Source: Allopusillimonas sp048270225
GTDB taxonomy: Bacteria > Pseudomonadota > Gammaproteobacteria > Burkholderiales > Burkholderiaceae_B
Direction: 5' to 3'
Length of the DNA stretch: 64,000 bases
Assembly: GCA_048270225.1 (NCBI GenBank)
Contig: JBLWTG010000008.1
Coordinates: 62,001 to 126,000 of the forward strand
Part shown: piece by piece, positions 1-7,664 of the stretch
Layout: each line of letters begins with the position of its first letter
How positions within the stretch are numbered: position 1 is the first letter of the stretch
Translations under genes and position numbers: made by a program
The notes under the pieces: model-generated
What the model saw: only the letters and a program-made list of their open reading frames with translations
Database searches by the model: none
What the model was told of the DNA's origin: nothing

Positions 1-1
1 C

Positions 2-121
2 CGTGCCGAAATGGCCGAAACACGGCAACTCAACGTCGTGCTGCTCGATATTGCCGCGCTGCTAGAAAATCACGCGGATTACTTTTCAAACCGATCAAAA
101 GGTCACGTCGATGCTCAGTGA
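2..121 (+). CDS. C-terminal end of an upstream gene, possibly the FUSC/AaeB-type exporter of this operon (partial)
   Basis: The window opens inside a reading frame of 39 codons that ends at TGA 119-121. The visible residues (start RAEMAETRQLNVVLL) carry no diagnostic motif. The assignment rests on order: DUF1656, HlyD-type adaptor and outer-membrane factor genes follow at once, and in AaeXAB-like aromatic-acid exporters the missing partner is a large FUSC-family inner-membrane protein. The stop lies 11 nt inside the next gene, which suggests translational coupling. Confidence 0.5.
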   Translation, partial: RAEMAETRQLNVVLLDIAALLENHADYFSNRSKGHVDAQ

Positions 122-305
122 GATCTCATTGGCCGGCATCTACCTGCCGCCATTCTTTGTCTATGCGTGTATCGCGCTTCCGATCTATTTAGGAGTTCGC
201 TTCGTGCTTGCCCGTAGCGGCGTATTGCGGTGGGTCTGGCACCCAGGCCTGTTCGAATTCGCAATCTCTCTCTGTCTCGTTTCAATGTTGATTCTCTATG
301 TCTAA
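111..305 (+). CDS. DUF1656 family small membrane protein (AaeX-like)
   Basis: A 64-residue protein with two hydrophobic segments (about residues 9-33 and 46-63) and the short loop VLRWVWHPGLFEF typical of DUF1656 proteins. These sit beside HlyD and FUSC genes in p-hydroxybenzoate-type efflux operons; their precise role is unknown. The ATG overlaps the stop of the upstream frame by 11 nt, and its own stop overlaps the next start by 8 nt. The four genes 2-2694 therefore look like one compact, coupled operon. Confidence 0.85.
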   Translation: MLSEISLAGIYLPPFFVYACIALPIYLGVRFVLARSGVLRWVWHPGLFEFAISLCLVSMLILYV

Positions 306-1227
306 GCTTGCACTCTCAGCACAACCGCTCATTCGGGCGGGATTTACATTGCTCGTTGTTATCGCCACAGGATGGTTTGTGAACAAACTTTGGCACGCCT
401 ATGTCCTGGCCCCCTGGACACGCGATGGCCGCGTTAATGCTCAGATCGTACGCATGGCGCCTGAGGTATCCGGCAGCGTAGTTGAAGTCGCGGTGTCAGA
501 CGACCAATACGTGAAACAGAACGAGGTGCTCTACCGTATCGACCCTGCCAGCTTCGCTCTGACGTTGACAAAAGCTGAAGCTCGGCTAGCTGCGGCTACC
601 GCTTCGCTGCGCCAGAAGGCCGAGGACGCCAAGCGACGTCAAGGCATGGAGAACCTCGTGCCCGCCGAAGAAATCCAGCGTGCGAACCGAGCGGTGGTCA
701 CGGCCCAGGCTGAACAGCGAAGTGCGCTTGTCGACGTGGATAGAGCCAAGCTCGACTTGTCGCGCACCATCTTACGCGCTCCTGTGGACGGCTATGTCAC
801 GCACTTACGCCTGAGCAAAGGCGACTATGTAGCGACTGGGCAGCCAAGTATCGCCTTGGTGAGTGCAAAGAGCTTCTGGATCACGGGTTATTTCGAAGAA
901 ACAAAATTGCACAGTATCCGGCCTGGCGCGGCAGCGCAGATTCGGTTAATGGGTTCTGACAGAATCATCCCTGGTCGGGTTGTCAGCATCGGGCGCGGTA
1001 TCACTGACTCCAACCAGCAGGCCGATGCCCAAGGTCTGCCGAGCGTGGAGCCCAGTTTCAGTTGGGTCCGCCTGGCGCAGCGCATCCCCGTACGTGTAGA
1101 GTTCAAGCAACTTCCGCATGACATTGTGTTGGCCGTAGGCATGACAGGTAGCATCGAGGTGGCGACAACGGAAGGTGAATCACCACCTCATGGCCGCCTC
1201 GTATCACTGCTGCACAGTTGGATGTAA
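298..1227 (+). CDS. HlyD/EmrA-family periplasmic adaptor of an efflux pump
   Basis: A 309-residue membrane fusion protein. It has an N-terminal membrane anchor (about residues 14-34), then the biotinyl-lipoyl-like half (APWTRDGRVNAQIVRMAPEV, then GSVVEVAVSDDQYVKQNEVL), a helical hairpin around residues 95-150, the second lipoyl half (LRAPVDGYV) and a beta-barrel region. DGRVNAQIVRMAPEVSG is typical of AaeA-like adaptors. It should bridge the inner-membrane FUSC exporter and the outer-membrane factor encoded next. Substrates are likely aromatic or other weak acids by family analogy only. Confidence 0.9.
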   Translation: MSKLALSAQPLIRAGFTLLVVIATGWFVNKLWHAYVLAPWTRDGRVNAQIVRMAPEVSGSVVEVAVSDDQYVKQNEVLYRIDPASFALTLTKAEARLAAATASLRQKAEDAKRRQGMENLVPAEEIQRANRAVVTAQAEQRSALVDVDRAKLDLSRTILRAPVDGYVTHLRLSKGDYVATGQPSIALVSAKSFWITGYFEETKLHSIRPGAAAQIRLMGSDRIIPGRVVSIGRGITDSNQQADAQGLPSVEPSFSWVRLAQRIPVRVEFKQLPHDIVLAVGMTGSIEVATTEGESPPHGRLVSLLHSWM

Positions 1228-1230
1228 GGG

Positions 1231-2694
1231 ATGGTCATGCACGCATTACCGAATCACACTCTGCAGCGACGTCGTCACGCGCTCATGATGCTCTCCCTCT
1301 TAGCGGGTCTGTCCGGGTGCACAACGGTAGGCCCTGACTATCACAGACCCGTGCTGCAGGTGCCTGCGAATTGGGTCGAGGCCAGAGCAACCTTCAGAAA
1401 AGGCGACCACGACGGCCTTCGTACGTGGTGGCAATCATTCCAAGATCCCATGCTCGATAGCCTGGTCGATCAGGCCTTGATGCGAAATCAGAATCTGGAT
1501 ATCGCACTGGCACGGTTGCGGCAGGCACGTGCTGAGCGAGTGCAGATCGCTTCCTCATCTGGACCTGCCGTTTCAGCCGTCGGCTCAGGAGAGGCCCGGC
1601 GCGACAGCAAGGCACTTACTTCGCAACCCGGAGGTGAGTCGCGAGCCTGGCATCTAGGTTTCGATGCGAGTTGGGAGCTAGATCTATTTGGCGGCACGCG
1701 TCGGGCGGTCGAAGCCGCCGACGCGGGTATCGAAGCGCTTGCTGAAGATCATCGTGCGCTACAGGTGAGCCTGGTTGCCGAACTGGTTTCCAATTACGCA
1801 GCCCTGCGTGCTACTCAGACACGTCTGGCTATTTCGCACGACAGCATCCACACGCTGGTTGACGCCGAGCGATTGGCCGAACAGGCATATCGGATGGGTT
1901 TGGGCACCTTGGCTGATGTTATGCAGGCACGTGCCGAACGTGAAACAGCCGAAGCGAAGCCACCTTTGATGGAGGCGGATATGGCCCGCTTCAGCCATGC
2001 CATTGGTGTCTTGGCAGGCGGCTTTCCCGGTGACTGGCAGGAAGCCTTGGACAAGTCTTCGCCGATGCTGCCGATGCGTGCCGACTTGCCGCTTTCAATG
2101 CCTTCTGACGTAATTCGCCAACGCCCCGATCTCCGGGCGGACGAGCGGCGCCTTGCCTCAGCCAGCGCCCAGATTGGTGTCGCAGAAGCCGAACGTTTTC
2201 CGAAGTTTCGTATCCCGTTGGGAATCGGCACGACTGCCAGCATAATTCACAGTCTCTTTTCCGGTGCCAGTTTGGCCTGGTCGGCGGGAATGCAGGGCAG
2301 CCAATCGTTCTACGACGGAGGACGTGCCCACGCGGGGGTGGTGGCGGCACAAGCAAACGCTGACGCTGCAAGACTGGTCTATGAGAGAGATGTGCGCGCT
2401 GCTCTTCGTGATGTAGAGGATGCCTTGACGGCATGGACAAGTGAACGCCAACGCCAGACATCCTTGAATAAGGCCGTTGTCGCTAGCCAACAAGCCTTGG
2501 AGCATTCGACCAGGCTCTACCGACGGGGATTGAGCGCGTACTTGCCGGTGCTCGTCGCGCAACGCACAGTAAACCAAGCGCGAGATGAACAGGCCCTTAG
2601 TCAGTTGGCAGAGATCCGAAGTGTCATTGCTCTTTACAAATCTTTTGGTGCAGGCTGGCAGGGCGCGCCCTTGAGCCAGGAGGCCGATCATTGA
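1231..2694 (+). CDS. Outer-membrane efflux lipoprotein (NodT/OprM family)
   Basis: A 487-residue outer-membrane factor. The signal region ends in the lipobox LSGC followed by TTVGPDYHRP, the classic start of the mature NodT/OprM lipoproteins. Two outer-membrane efflux repeats follow (LVDQALMRNQNLDIALARLRQA near residue 80, and RQRPDLRADERRLASASAQIG near residue 290). It begins 3 nt after the adaptor stop, so it completes the tripartite efflux operon. The ATG at 1231 gives a long n-region; an internal ATG at 1285 is possible. Confidence 0.9.
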   Translation: MVMHALPNHTLQRRRHALMMLSLLAGLSGCTTVGPDYHRPVLQVPANWVEARATFRKGDHDGLRTWWQSFQDPMLDSLVDQALMRNQNLDIALARLRQARAERVQIASSSGPAVSAVGSGEARRDSKALTSQPGGESRAWHLGFDASWELDLFGGTRRAVEAADAGIEALAEDHRALQVSLVAELVSNYAALRATQTRLAISHDSIHTLVDAERLAEQAYRMGLGTLADVMQARAERETAEAKPPLMEADMARFSHAIGVLAGGFPGDWQEALDKSSPMLPMRADLPLSMPSDVIRQRPDLRADERRLASASAQIGVAEAERFPKFRIPLGIGTTASIIHSLFSGASLAWSAGMQGSQSFYDGGRAHAGVVAAQANADAARLVYERDVRAALRDVEDALTAWTSERQRQTSLNKAVVASQQALEHSTRLYRRGLSAYLPVLVAQRTVNQARDEQALSQLAEIRSVIALYKSFGAGWQGAPLSQEADH

Positions 2695-2698
2695 TTCG

Positions 2699-2708
2699 CC
2701 CCCCCCCC
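2699..2708. repeat. Poly-C tract (10 C) between convergent genes
   Basis: Ten consecutive cytosines begin 4 nt after the stop of the efflux gene and 19 nt before the end of the convergent Bug gene. The tract lies outside both coding regions, so slippage would not shift either frame. Confidence 0.9.
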
Positions 2709-2727
2709 TGATCCACAACATCCAAAC

Positions 2728-3714
2728 CTAGAGCCGCTCGAAGCCTGACGTTTTCACGGCATCTGCAAAGCGCTTGATATCGCTTTGTTGGAACGCACGC
2801 ATTTCCGCAGGCGCCAAAGGCATAATCTCGCCGGAGTTGCGCGCAACGAACTCTGCCGACTCGGGCTCATTCAGTATCTCAAGCAAATGCTTAGAAATCG
2901 TGGCTATGATTTTCGGGTCTGTGTCTGATTTCATCCACAGGGAAGTCCAGCTGTAGTGCACCGCATCGCTGTATCCCAGCTCGGCCAGCGTGGGAACGTC
3001 AGGCAGCTCAGGGTGACGAGCAGTGCCTGTAACCGCCAAGGCGCGCGCTTTGCCGGAGTTGACCGTGTTGGTGGTGCTCGGAGAGTCCAGCACGGCAACA
3101 TCAATCTGTCCGCCGATAAGATCGGTTGTGGTTTGCGATAGCCCTTTGTAGAGAATGTCTTGCCACGTAAAATCCGCAGCCTTTAAAAAGGGAGCGACCG
3201 CCAACTGGTAACCCGCTGAATAAGTACCCATATTGAGCTGCGGCTTTTGTTTTCCTCGCTTGACCAGATCTTCTATGGTTTTGATCGGCGAATCGTTAGG
3301 CACGATGATGACGGCCATCGAGCGGGTAAGGCCGCTAATGGGAACCACGTCTTTTATCGGATCATACGCGAGGCTCTTATACACTGACACGTTGGCAGCC
3401 ATAGGCGAATTGCTGCCCAATAAAATGGTGTATCCGTCGGATTTCGTAAGCTTCAGGCTCTGTACCGCAACCGCGCCGCCGGCGCCCGGCTTGTTTTCCA
3501 CGATGACAGCCTGGCCGATGCGTTTGCTGAGCTTCTCGCCAAAGTACCGCGCATATACATCCGAGCCGCTGCCAGGACTGAACGGCACATAGATGGTGAT
3601 GCTACGGTTTGGATAGTCTTCGCCTTGAGCCAGCACGCTAGTGCCAACACCCAGTGAAGCAGCGCCAGCGACCGTGGCCAGCACCTGAAGCAAGCGCCTT
3701 TTATTGTGTCTCAT
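2728..3714 (-). CDS. Bug/TctC-family periplasmic substrate-binding protein
   Basis: A 328-residue protein with a signal peptide (ATVAGAASLGVGTSVLAQG). The fold markers of Bug receptors are present: YPNRSITIYVPFSPGSGSD at the mature N-terminus, VIVENKPGAGGAVAVQ near residue 78 and DLIGGQIDVAVLD near residue 199. Bug proteins bind carboxylates or amides for TTT-type transporters, but no TctA/TctB gene is nearby. It lies 79 nt downstream of a LysR gene in the same direction, so the regulator and the receptor may be cotranscribed. The ligand cannot be read from the sequence. Confidence 0.92.
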   Translation of the reverse strand: MRHNKRRLLQVLATVAGAASLGVGTSVLAQGEDYPNRSITIYVPFSPGSGSDVYARYFGEKLSKRIGQAVIVENKPGAGGAVAVQSLKLTKSDGYTILLGSNSPMAANVSVYKSLAYDPIKDVVPISGLTRSMAVIIVPNDSPIKTIEDLVKRGKQKPQLNMGTYSAGYQLAVAPFLKAADFTWQDILYKGLSQTTTDLIGGQIDVAVLDSPSTTNTVNSGKARALAVTGTARHPELPDVPTLAELGYSDAVHYSWTSLWMKSDTDPKIIATISKHLLEILNEPESAEFVARNSGEIMPLAPAEMRAFQQSDIKRFADAVKTSGFERL

Positions 3715-3793
3715 CCCTGCACTCCTTTATGTCGATATTTGCCTGTCACTATACCGACCATGGCTGTATCGCGTTATGCATAAAAGAACGCAT

Positions 3794-4699
3794 CTATAAC
3801 TTTACGTAATAGCGATCAGAAAGGCGGCTTTGCACCAGCTCGATGAACTGATCGGTGGCCGTGTCCGGCTTTGTGAATACCGAGCGGACGAGACTGACCG
3901 TAATGGGGATGACCTCTTTTAATGGCCGGACGACCATTCCGTTCCATGGATTTCCTTCCACCGAGAACTGATCGATGATTGCAATCCCCACGCCCTGGCG
4001 AACGAGAGAACACGCAAGCTCGGCGCGCGGAACTTCCACCGTCCGCGAGACGGTGCAACCGTAGTGCTCGAAGGCAGCCATCTGTATATTGCCAAAAGGG
4101 ATGCTGCGCGAGTAAAGAATGAGCTTTTCATCTTCCAGTTGGGAGAGCGAGATCTCATCATGCCTGCACAGCCTGTGCCCTTCGGGTATCGCGCAGATCA
4201 TCCGCCCCTGCATGAGCTTTTCGCTCCTGAGGTGCTGGGCCTCGATAGGCAGCACACAGACTGCCAGATCAGCCTTGCCACTGAGCAGTTCGGTCTGCAT
4301 GTCCTGTATCAGCGTCGTATGAAATCGAATATTGACCTGCGGATGCGTCTGCAGAAACTCTCCGATCACACGCGGCACGACGCTCAGGCCCAGGCTCGGG
4401 CTGCAGATCACGCTCACGCTGCCCGAAGGCTCGCGCAGGGCATTCTCAACGAAAGCATCTACCTTTTCTGCCGCATCATAGACATGCGAGACCTCCTCAT
4501 AGAGGCTTAAGCCAATTTTCGTGGGCGTAAGGCGGCCGCCTGTCCGGTTGAATAGTTTTAAGCCCAGGCTGGTCTCGGTATGGGCCAACAGCTTGCTTAC
4601 CGCTGGTTGAGATACATAAAGCAGCCGCGCCGCCCCGCTGACCGAGCCCGATATCATCACCGCCCGAAACACCTCCATCTGCCTGAGTTTGAACCGCAT
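3794..4699 (-). CDS. LysR-family transcriptional regulator
   Basis: A 301-residue protein with an N-terminal winged HTH (MRFKLRQMEVFRAVMISGSV, then GAARLLYVSQPAVSKLL) and a LysR effector domain. It is divergent from the dehydrogenase gene at 4855 and upstream of the Bug gene at 2728. By the usual LysR arrangement it probably controls both from the 155-bp intergenic region. The effector is unknown. Confidence 0.93.
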   Translation of the reverse strand: MRFKLRQMEVFRAVMISGSVSGAARLLYVSQPAVSKLLAHTETSLGLKLFNRTGGRLTPTKIGLSLYEEVSHVYDAAEKVDAFVENALREPSGSVSVICSPSLGLSVVPRVIGEFLQTHPQVNIRFHTTLIQDMQTELLSGKADLAVCVLPIEAQHLRSEKLMQGRMICAIPEGHRLCRHDEISLSQLEDEKLILYSRSIPFGNIQMAAFEHYGCTVSRTVEVPRAELACSLVRQGVGIAIIDQFSVEGNPWNGMVVRPLKEVIPITVSLVRSVFTKPDTATDQFIELVQSRLSDRYYVKL

Positions 4700-4854
4700 A
4701 CTGAATCTCCTGCATGATTATTAGAATAACTTTCGGTTATACATCAATAAGGATGTGAATAGTACGGCCTCACTTCTGGACTTAGACTGTGAAGCTTATG
4801 CGCTCACCTCCGATTCAGCGCAATAAACACACTCTTTTGCGGATGTAATACAGC
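4700..4854. promoter_or_regulatory. Divergent LysR control region with ATAAC-N5-GTTAT palindrome
   Basis: This AT-rich gap separates the LysR start from the dehydrogenase start. About 28 nt upstream of the LysR start lies ATAAC-tttcg-GTTAT, a perfect 5-bp inverted repeat that fits the T-N11-A pattern of LysR boxes. This is the only good dyad in the gap and is a candidate autoregulatory site. Confidence 0.5.
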
Positions 4855-5772
4855 ATGAAAATTGGATTCGTCGGTCTCGGTCAGATGGGCTGGCCCATGT
4901 TTACAAGCCTGGCCTCCACAGCCAGCCCTGGAAGCGTCATTGGATTCGACTGCTCTCAGCCACGGATGGCTGAACTGCGCAGCACCCATGAAGGCACTGG
5001 AACGCTTGCCACATCGATAGACGAGCTGTCAGAGGTCGACGTACTCATTACGATGCTCCCACATGGTCAGGCTGTGCAGTCTGTCGTCCTGGGAGAGAAC
5101 AACGACGGGCTGAGCGAACACCTCAACGAAGGAACGATTGTCATTGATATGAGCTCAAGCTCTCCGGCTGACACTCTGTTTTTATATAAGGCATTGGCGT
5201 CGAAGAAGATACGCCTGTGTGATGCACCTGTGTCAGGTAGCGTGGCCAAAGCCCGGACCAGCACACTCTCCATCATGCTGGGATGCGACAGCGATTTGGC
5301 AGACCTGGTCAAGCCCATACTCTTGAGAATGGGCACAGCAATTGTCTGCACCGGCGACATAAGCACCGCTCATGCCATGAAAGCGCTGAATAACTATGTA
5401 TATGCAGCGGGCCTGCTTGCTGCGAGCGAAGCGCTGCTGATAGGCGAGGCGCTGGGACTGGACCTTGAAAAGCTGGTCGACGTTCTCAACTCGTCCAGCG
5501 GACGCAATGTAGCTACAGAAACCAAGCTCAAGCAGCACATGCTCGCCGGCGGAGATTTCAAAGCGGGTTTTGGGCTGAGGCTCATGGCAAAAGACCTGGG
5601 CATCACACATGGGCTGAAGGAGTCTCTGGGCTTTCTGCCGCCTCAATTGGCGCTGTGCTTCAAGACCTGGCAGGACGCTGCGCAAAAGCTTCCCGCCCAG
5701 GCCGACAATACCGAAATCATGCGTTACCTGAAGCGTGAACTGCAGCCCTCACCGTCGCGCGAGAATACATAA
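4855..5772 (+). CDS. 3-hydroxyisobutyrate dehydrogenase-family NAD(P)-dependent oxidoreductase
   Basis: A 305-residue beta-hydroxyacid dehydrogenase. The N-terminus MKIGFVGLGQMGWPM is the GxGxxG Rossmann motif of the family, followed by the substrate loop DAPVSGSVAKA (about residue 123) and the helix with the catalytic lysine in AMKALNNYVYAAG (about residue 176). Such enzymes oxidise 3-hydroxyacids or reduce tartronate semialdehyde-like substrates; the specific substrate is not evident. It is divergent from a LysR gene and 19 nt upstream of a DUF1185 gene. Confidence 0.9.
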   Translation: MKIGFVGLGQMGWPMFTSLASTASPGSVIGFDCSQPRMAELRSTHEGTGTLATSIDELSEVDVLITMLPHGQAVQSVVLGENNDGLSEHLNEGTIVIDMSSSSPADTLFLYKALASKKIRLCDAPVSGSVAKARTSTLSIMLGCDSDLADLVKPILLRMGTAIVCTGDISTAHAMKALNNYVYAAGLLAASEALLIGEALGLDLEKLVDVLNSSSGRNVATETKLKQHMLAGGDFKAGFGLRLMAKDLGITHGLKESLGFLPPQLALCFKTWQDAAQKLPAQADNTEIMRYLKRELQPSPSRENT

Positions 5773-5791
5773 ACACACATGGAGCAAAGAG

Positions 5792-6367
5792 ATGTTGATT
5801 GCTATCAGAAAAAAAGCCCTCACCACAGAAACGCTATATCACGACGGCGGGCCCAGGCCAGACAAACCCTTGCGCCTGGCTTGCGCCTACGCCGTGGTGA
5901 AAAATCCCTACGCAGGAGATTATCAGGAAGATCTCATCGATTTCATGAAGGCACTTCGTGCAGTGGGCCTTGAGCTGGCGTCGGATCTGGTCAACGCAAT
6001 CGGTAAAGAAAACGTGGAGGCCTACGGCAAAGCCGCAATCGTCGGCGTTAACGGCGAGTACGAGCACGGTGCAGTCTGGCATGAAGCCGGGGGCTGGGCC
6101 ATGCGCGAGGTGCTCGGCGAACCCAAGGCCATGGTGCCGGCTTCGCAGGTTACCGCGGCGGCGGGATTTCGTCTGATCATGCCCCTGCACTACATTCATG
6201 CATCTTACGTCCGCAGTCACTTTAATTCCGTCGAGGTTGGCGCAGTCGATGCGCCCCGGCCTGACGAACTGCTCTTTGCGCTCGGAATGGCGGACGGCCA
6301 GCGCCTGCACTCCCGCCTCGGAGGGTTGTTGAAGAAAGACGTGACCGGGAATGACGGCCAGCGCTGA
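5792..6367 (+). CDS. DUF1185 / 'amino acid synthesis' family protein
   Basis: A 191-residue protein of the DUF1185 family (Pfam AA_synth), recognised from PYAGDYQEDLIDFM, IVGVNGEYEHGAVWHEAGG and KAMVPASQVTAAAGFRLIMPLHY. No reaction has been established for the family that I can state safely. I chose ATG 5792 over an earlier in-frame start because ggagcaaaga lies just upstream. It sits 19 nt after the dehydrogenase stop and is almost certainly cotranscribed with it. DUF1185 genes are often found in small catabolic operons. Confidence 0.8.
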   Translation: MLIAIRKKALTTETLYHDGGPRPDKPLRLACAYAVVKNPYAGDYQEDLIDFMKALRAVGLELASDLVNAIGKENVEAYGKAAIVGVNGEYEHGAVWHEAGGWAMREVLGEPKAMVPASQVTAAAGFRLIMPLHYIHASYVRSHFNSVEVGAVDAPRPDELLFALGMADGQRLHSRLGGLLKKDVTGNDGQR

Positions 6368-6466
6368 CGACTGAGGTGGTGCAGGGTGGCATCCGCCAGC
6401 CCTGTCCCAGCAATGTTTCGCAACCTTGCAGATCCAGGGTGGTGACGGATCTGATGAGCCAGCGAC

Positions 6467-6488
6467 TGTTATATGCAGTGTGATAACA
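6467..6488. promoter_or_regulatory. Inverted repeat upstream of the toxin-antitoxin pair
   Basis: TGTTAT-N10-ATAACA forms a perfect 6-bp dyad 55 nt upstream of the predicted toxin start. It is followed by AT-rich sequence (tttatgctttaggtatg) that could hold a -10 element. It is a candidate autoregulatory operator for the pair at 6543-7089. Confidence 0.4.
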
Positions 6489-6542
6489 AATTCTGCCCGC
6501 CGATCTGATGACAAACGGCACACGTTACTTTATGCTTTAGGT

Positions 6543-6836
6543 ATGAAACCATTCCGGTGGAATCCCAAAAAAGGGGATATTCTCAAAGTTGAACGCGGCA
6601 TATCGTTCGAAGCGATTGTGGTCGCCATCGAGTCAGGTGGGCTGCTCGATATTCTGGCGCATTCAAATGCGGCCAAGTATCCTAGACAGCAGATATTTGC
6701 TGTCAGCTACGAAGGCTATGTCTATTTGGTACCGTACGTGGAAGAAGACACCTACATATTTCTAAAAACTATTATTCCCAGCCGTAAAGCAACGCGGGAC
6801 TATCTGAAGCGAGATAAATCTGATGCCCAAGACTGA
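6543..6836 (+). CDS. BrnT-like ribonuclease toxin of a type II toxin-antitoxin pair
   Basis: A 97-residue basic protein starting MKPFRWNPKKGDILKVERGI, with SFEAIVVAIESGGLLDILAH, YPRQQIFAV and a C-terminal LKTIIPSRKATRDYL. This pattern matches the BrnT/COG2929 toxin family, whose characterised members are RelE-fold RNases. ATG 6543 is preferred over the longer frame because similarity begins there; the ribosome-binding site is weak, so a leaderless transcript is possible. Its stop overlaps the downstream antitoxin start by 14 nt, as expected for coupled toxin-antitoxin genes. Confidence 0.75.
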   Translation: MKPFRWNPKKGDILKVERGISFEAIVVAIESGGLLDILAHSNAAKYPRQQIFAVSYEGYVYLVPYVEEDTYIFLKTIIPSRKATRDYLKRDKSDAQD

Positions 6837-7089
6837 CAGCTACGAGCACGACATCCTGGCCGCTTACGACGCAGGCCAACTCAAGTCTGTTGCAAGCAAA
6901 AGCGAGCTGGCACGCATCCGGTCGGTCGCTCGTGCAACAGCCATCAAAGATAAGCGCGTCAATATTCGTCTATCGTCCGGCGACTTGAACGATATTCAAG
7001 TCAAAGCGCTCGAAGAAGGCATTCCATATCAAACACTGATTGCCAGCGTACTGCACAAGTACGTTACAGGCCAGTTGCGAGAGCGTTAA
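6823..7089 (+). CDS. CopG/BrnA-like antitoxin
   Basis: An 88-residue protein with a basic linker (SKSELARIRSVARATAIKDK) and a C-terminal ribbon-helix-helix-like segment (RVNIRLSSGDLNDIQVKALE, then PYQTLIASVLHKYVTGQL). This is typical of COG5304 antitoxins paired with BrnT-like toxins. It should neutralise the toxin at 6543 and repress the operon. Its 3' end, from 7000 on, is duplicated at 9315, as the start of a repeated degraded locus. Confidence 0.78.
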   Translation: MPKTDSYEHDILAAYDAGQLKSVASKSELARIRSVARATAIKDKRVNIRLSSGDLNDIQVKALEEGIPYQTLIASVLHKYVTGQLRER

Positions 7090-7105
7090 GTTATTCGGCG
7101 TACGG
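7000..7105 (+). repeat. 106-bp repeat, copy 1 (antitoxin 3' end plus spacer)
   Basis: This segment covers the last 29 antitoxin codons, the stop and 16 nt of spacer. It recurs at 9315-9420 with about four mismatches, in the same orientation. In both copies it is followed by sequences of the MNT/HEPN locus, but copy 1 has lost most of them. Confidence 0.9.
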
Positions 7106-7212
7106 CGACAAGTGGTTCCGGGAAGCCCATGCGCTGTGCTTAGCCGCATTGCGCTGGCATGGCTATCGCTCCGCTAATCGGTACGTCGTATTTCAATTGC
7201 TAAGTGGCACGC
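7104..7212 (+). pseudogene. Collapsed MNT-HEPN remnant (internally deleted copy of the 9.5-10.4 kb locus)
   Basis: 7104-7123 matches 9701-9720 inside the MNT gene at 18 of 20 positions. 7124-7173 matches 10332-10381 in the HEPN gene with three mismatches. The order is the same as in the downstream locus, so this copy reads as that locus after two internal deletions. Unlike the downstream copy, its HEPN frame stays open and gives ALRWHGYRSANRYVVFQLL, a plausible family continuation, before an IS end cuts it at 7213. Confidence 0.75.
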
Positions 7213-7360
7213 TGAGTCGCCCCGGGTTTGCGGGGGGCTCCACTCGTTGGCAAATGGAGCCACTATGAGCCAGCAGAACAAGTTTTCCCCTGAAGTGCGC
7301 AAACGCGCCATACGCCTGGTGCAGGAGCATCGTGGCGAGTATCCGCCGCTGTGGGCGGCC
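7213..7360 (+). mobile_element. Remnant of an IS3-family insertion sequence (left end and start of orfA)
   Basis: Sequence beginning TGAGTCGCCCCGGG looks like an IS terminal end. It is followed at ATG 7265 by MSQQNKFSPEVRKRAIRLVQ and EHRGEYPPLWAA, the N-terminus of IS3-family OrfA transposases. Similarity stops after 32 residues at 7360; no orfB or right end is present. The element inserted into the HEPN remnant and was later truncated. Confidence 0.8.
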
Positions 7361-7427
7361 GCGCGAAGCAGCTGCCCTCTCGAGCCTAGAATCAAGTACT
7401 CATTACAACGGGGCATGCCTATAAATA

Positions 7428-7607
7428 AATCGAATTCGCGCAATAGTGAAGGTTTATAATCGTTTTTGACCGGATGTAATCGATTTTGCGCAACATCCTG
7501 ATAGGAAAATCAATCCAGTTCGCTCCTGATCCGGCATTAAAATTGAATTTTTACCAAAGAACGATTTTATAATTGATTTTATGCAGTCATAATCGAATTA
7601 ACGCAAT
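7428..7607. promoter_or_regulatory. AT-rich leader with iterated AATCGA(A/T)TT-NN-CGCAA motif upstream of fic
   Basis: The 300-nt gap between the IS remnant and fic is AT-rich and holds three copies of a 17-nt motif: AATCGAATTCGCGCAAT (7428-7444), AATCGATTTTGCGCAAC (7478-7494) and AATCGAATTAACGCAAT (7591-7607). A weaker copy starts at 7458. No open frame of note lies here. The repeats are likely binding sites for a regulator of fic; which one is unknown. Confidence 0.5.
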
Positions 7608-7664
7608 GCCGGTATAAATTCATCACTTGTGTGCATCCTGCGACAGCAGCACCAGGAACATTCC

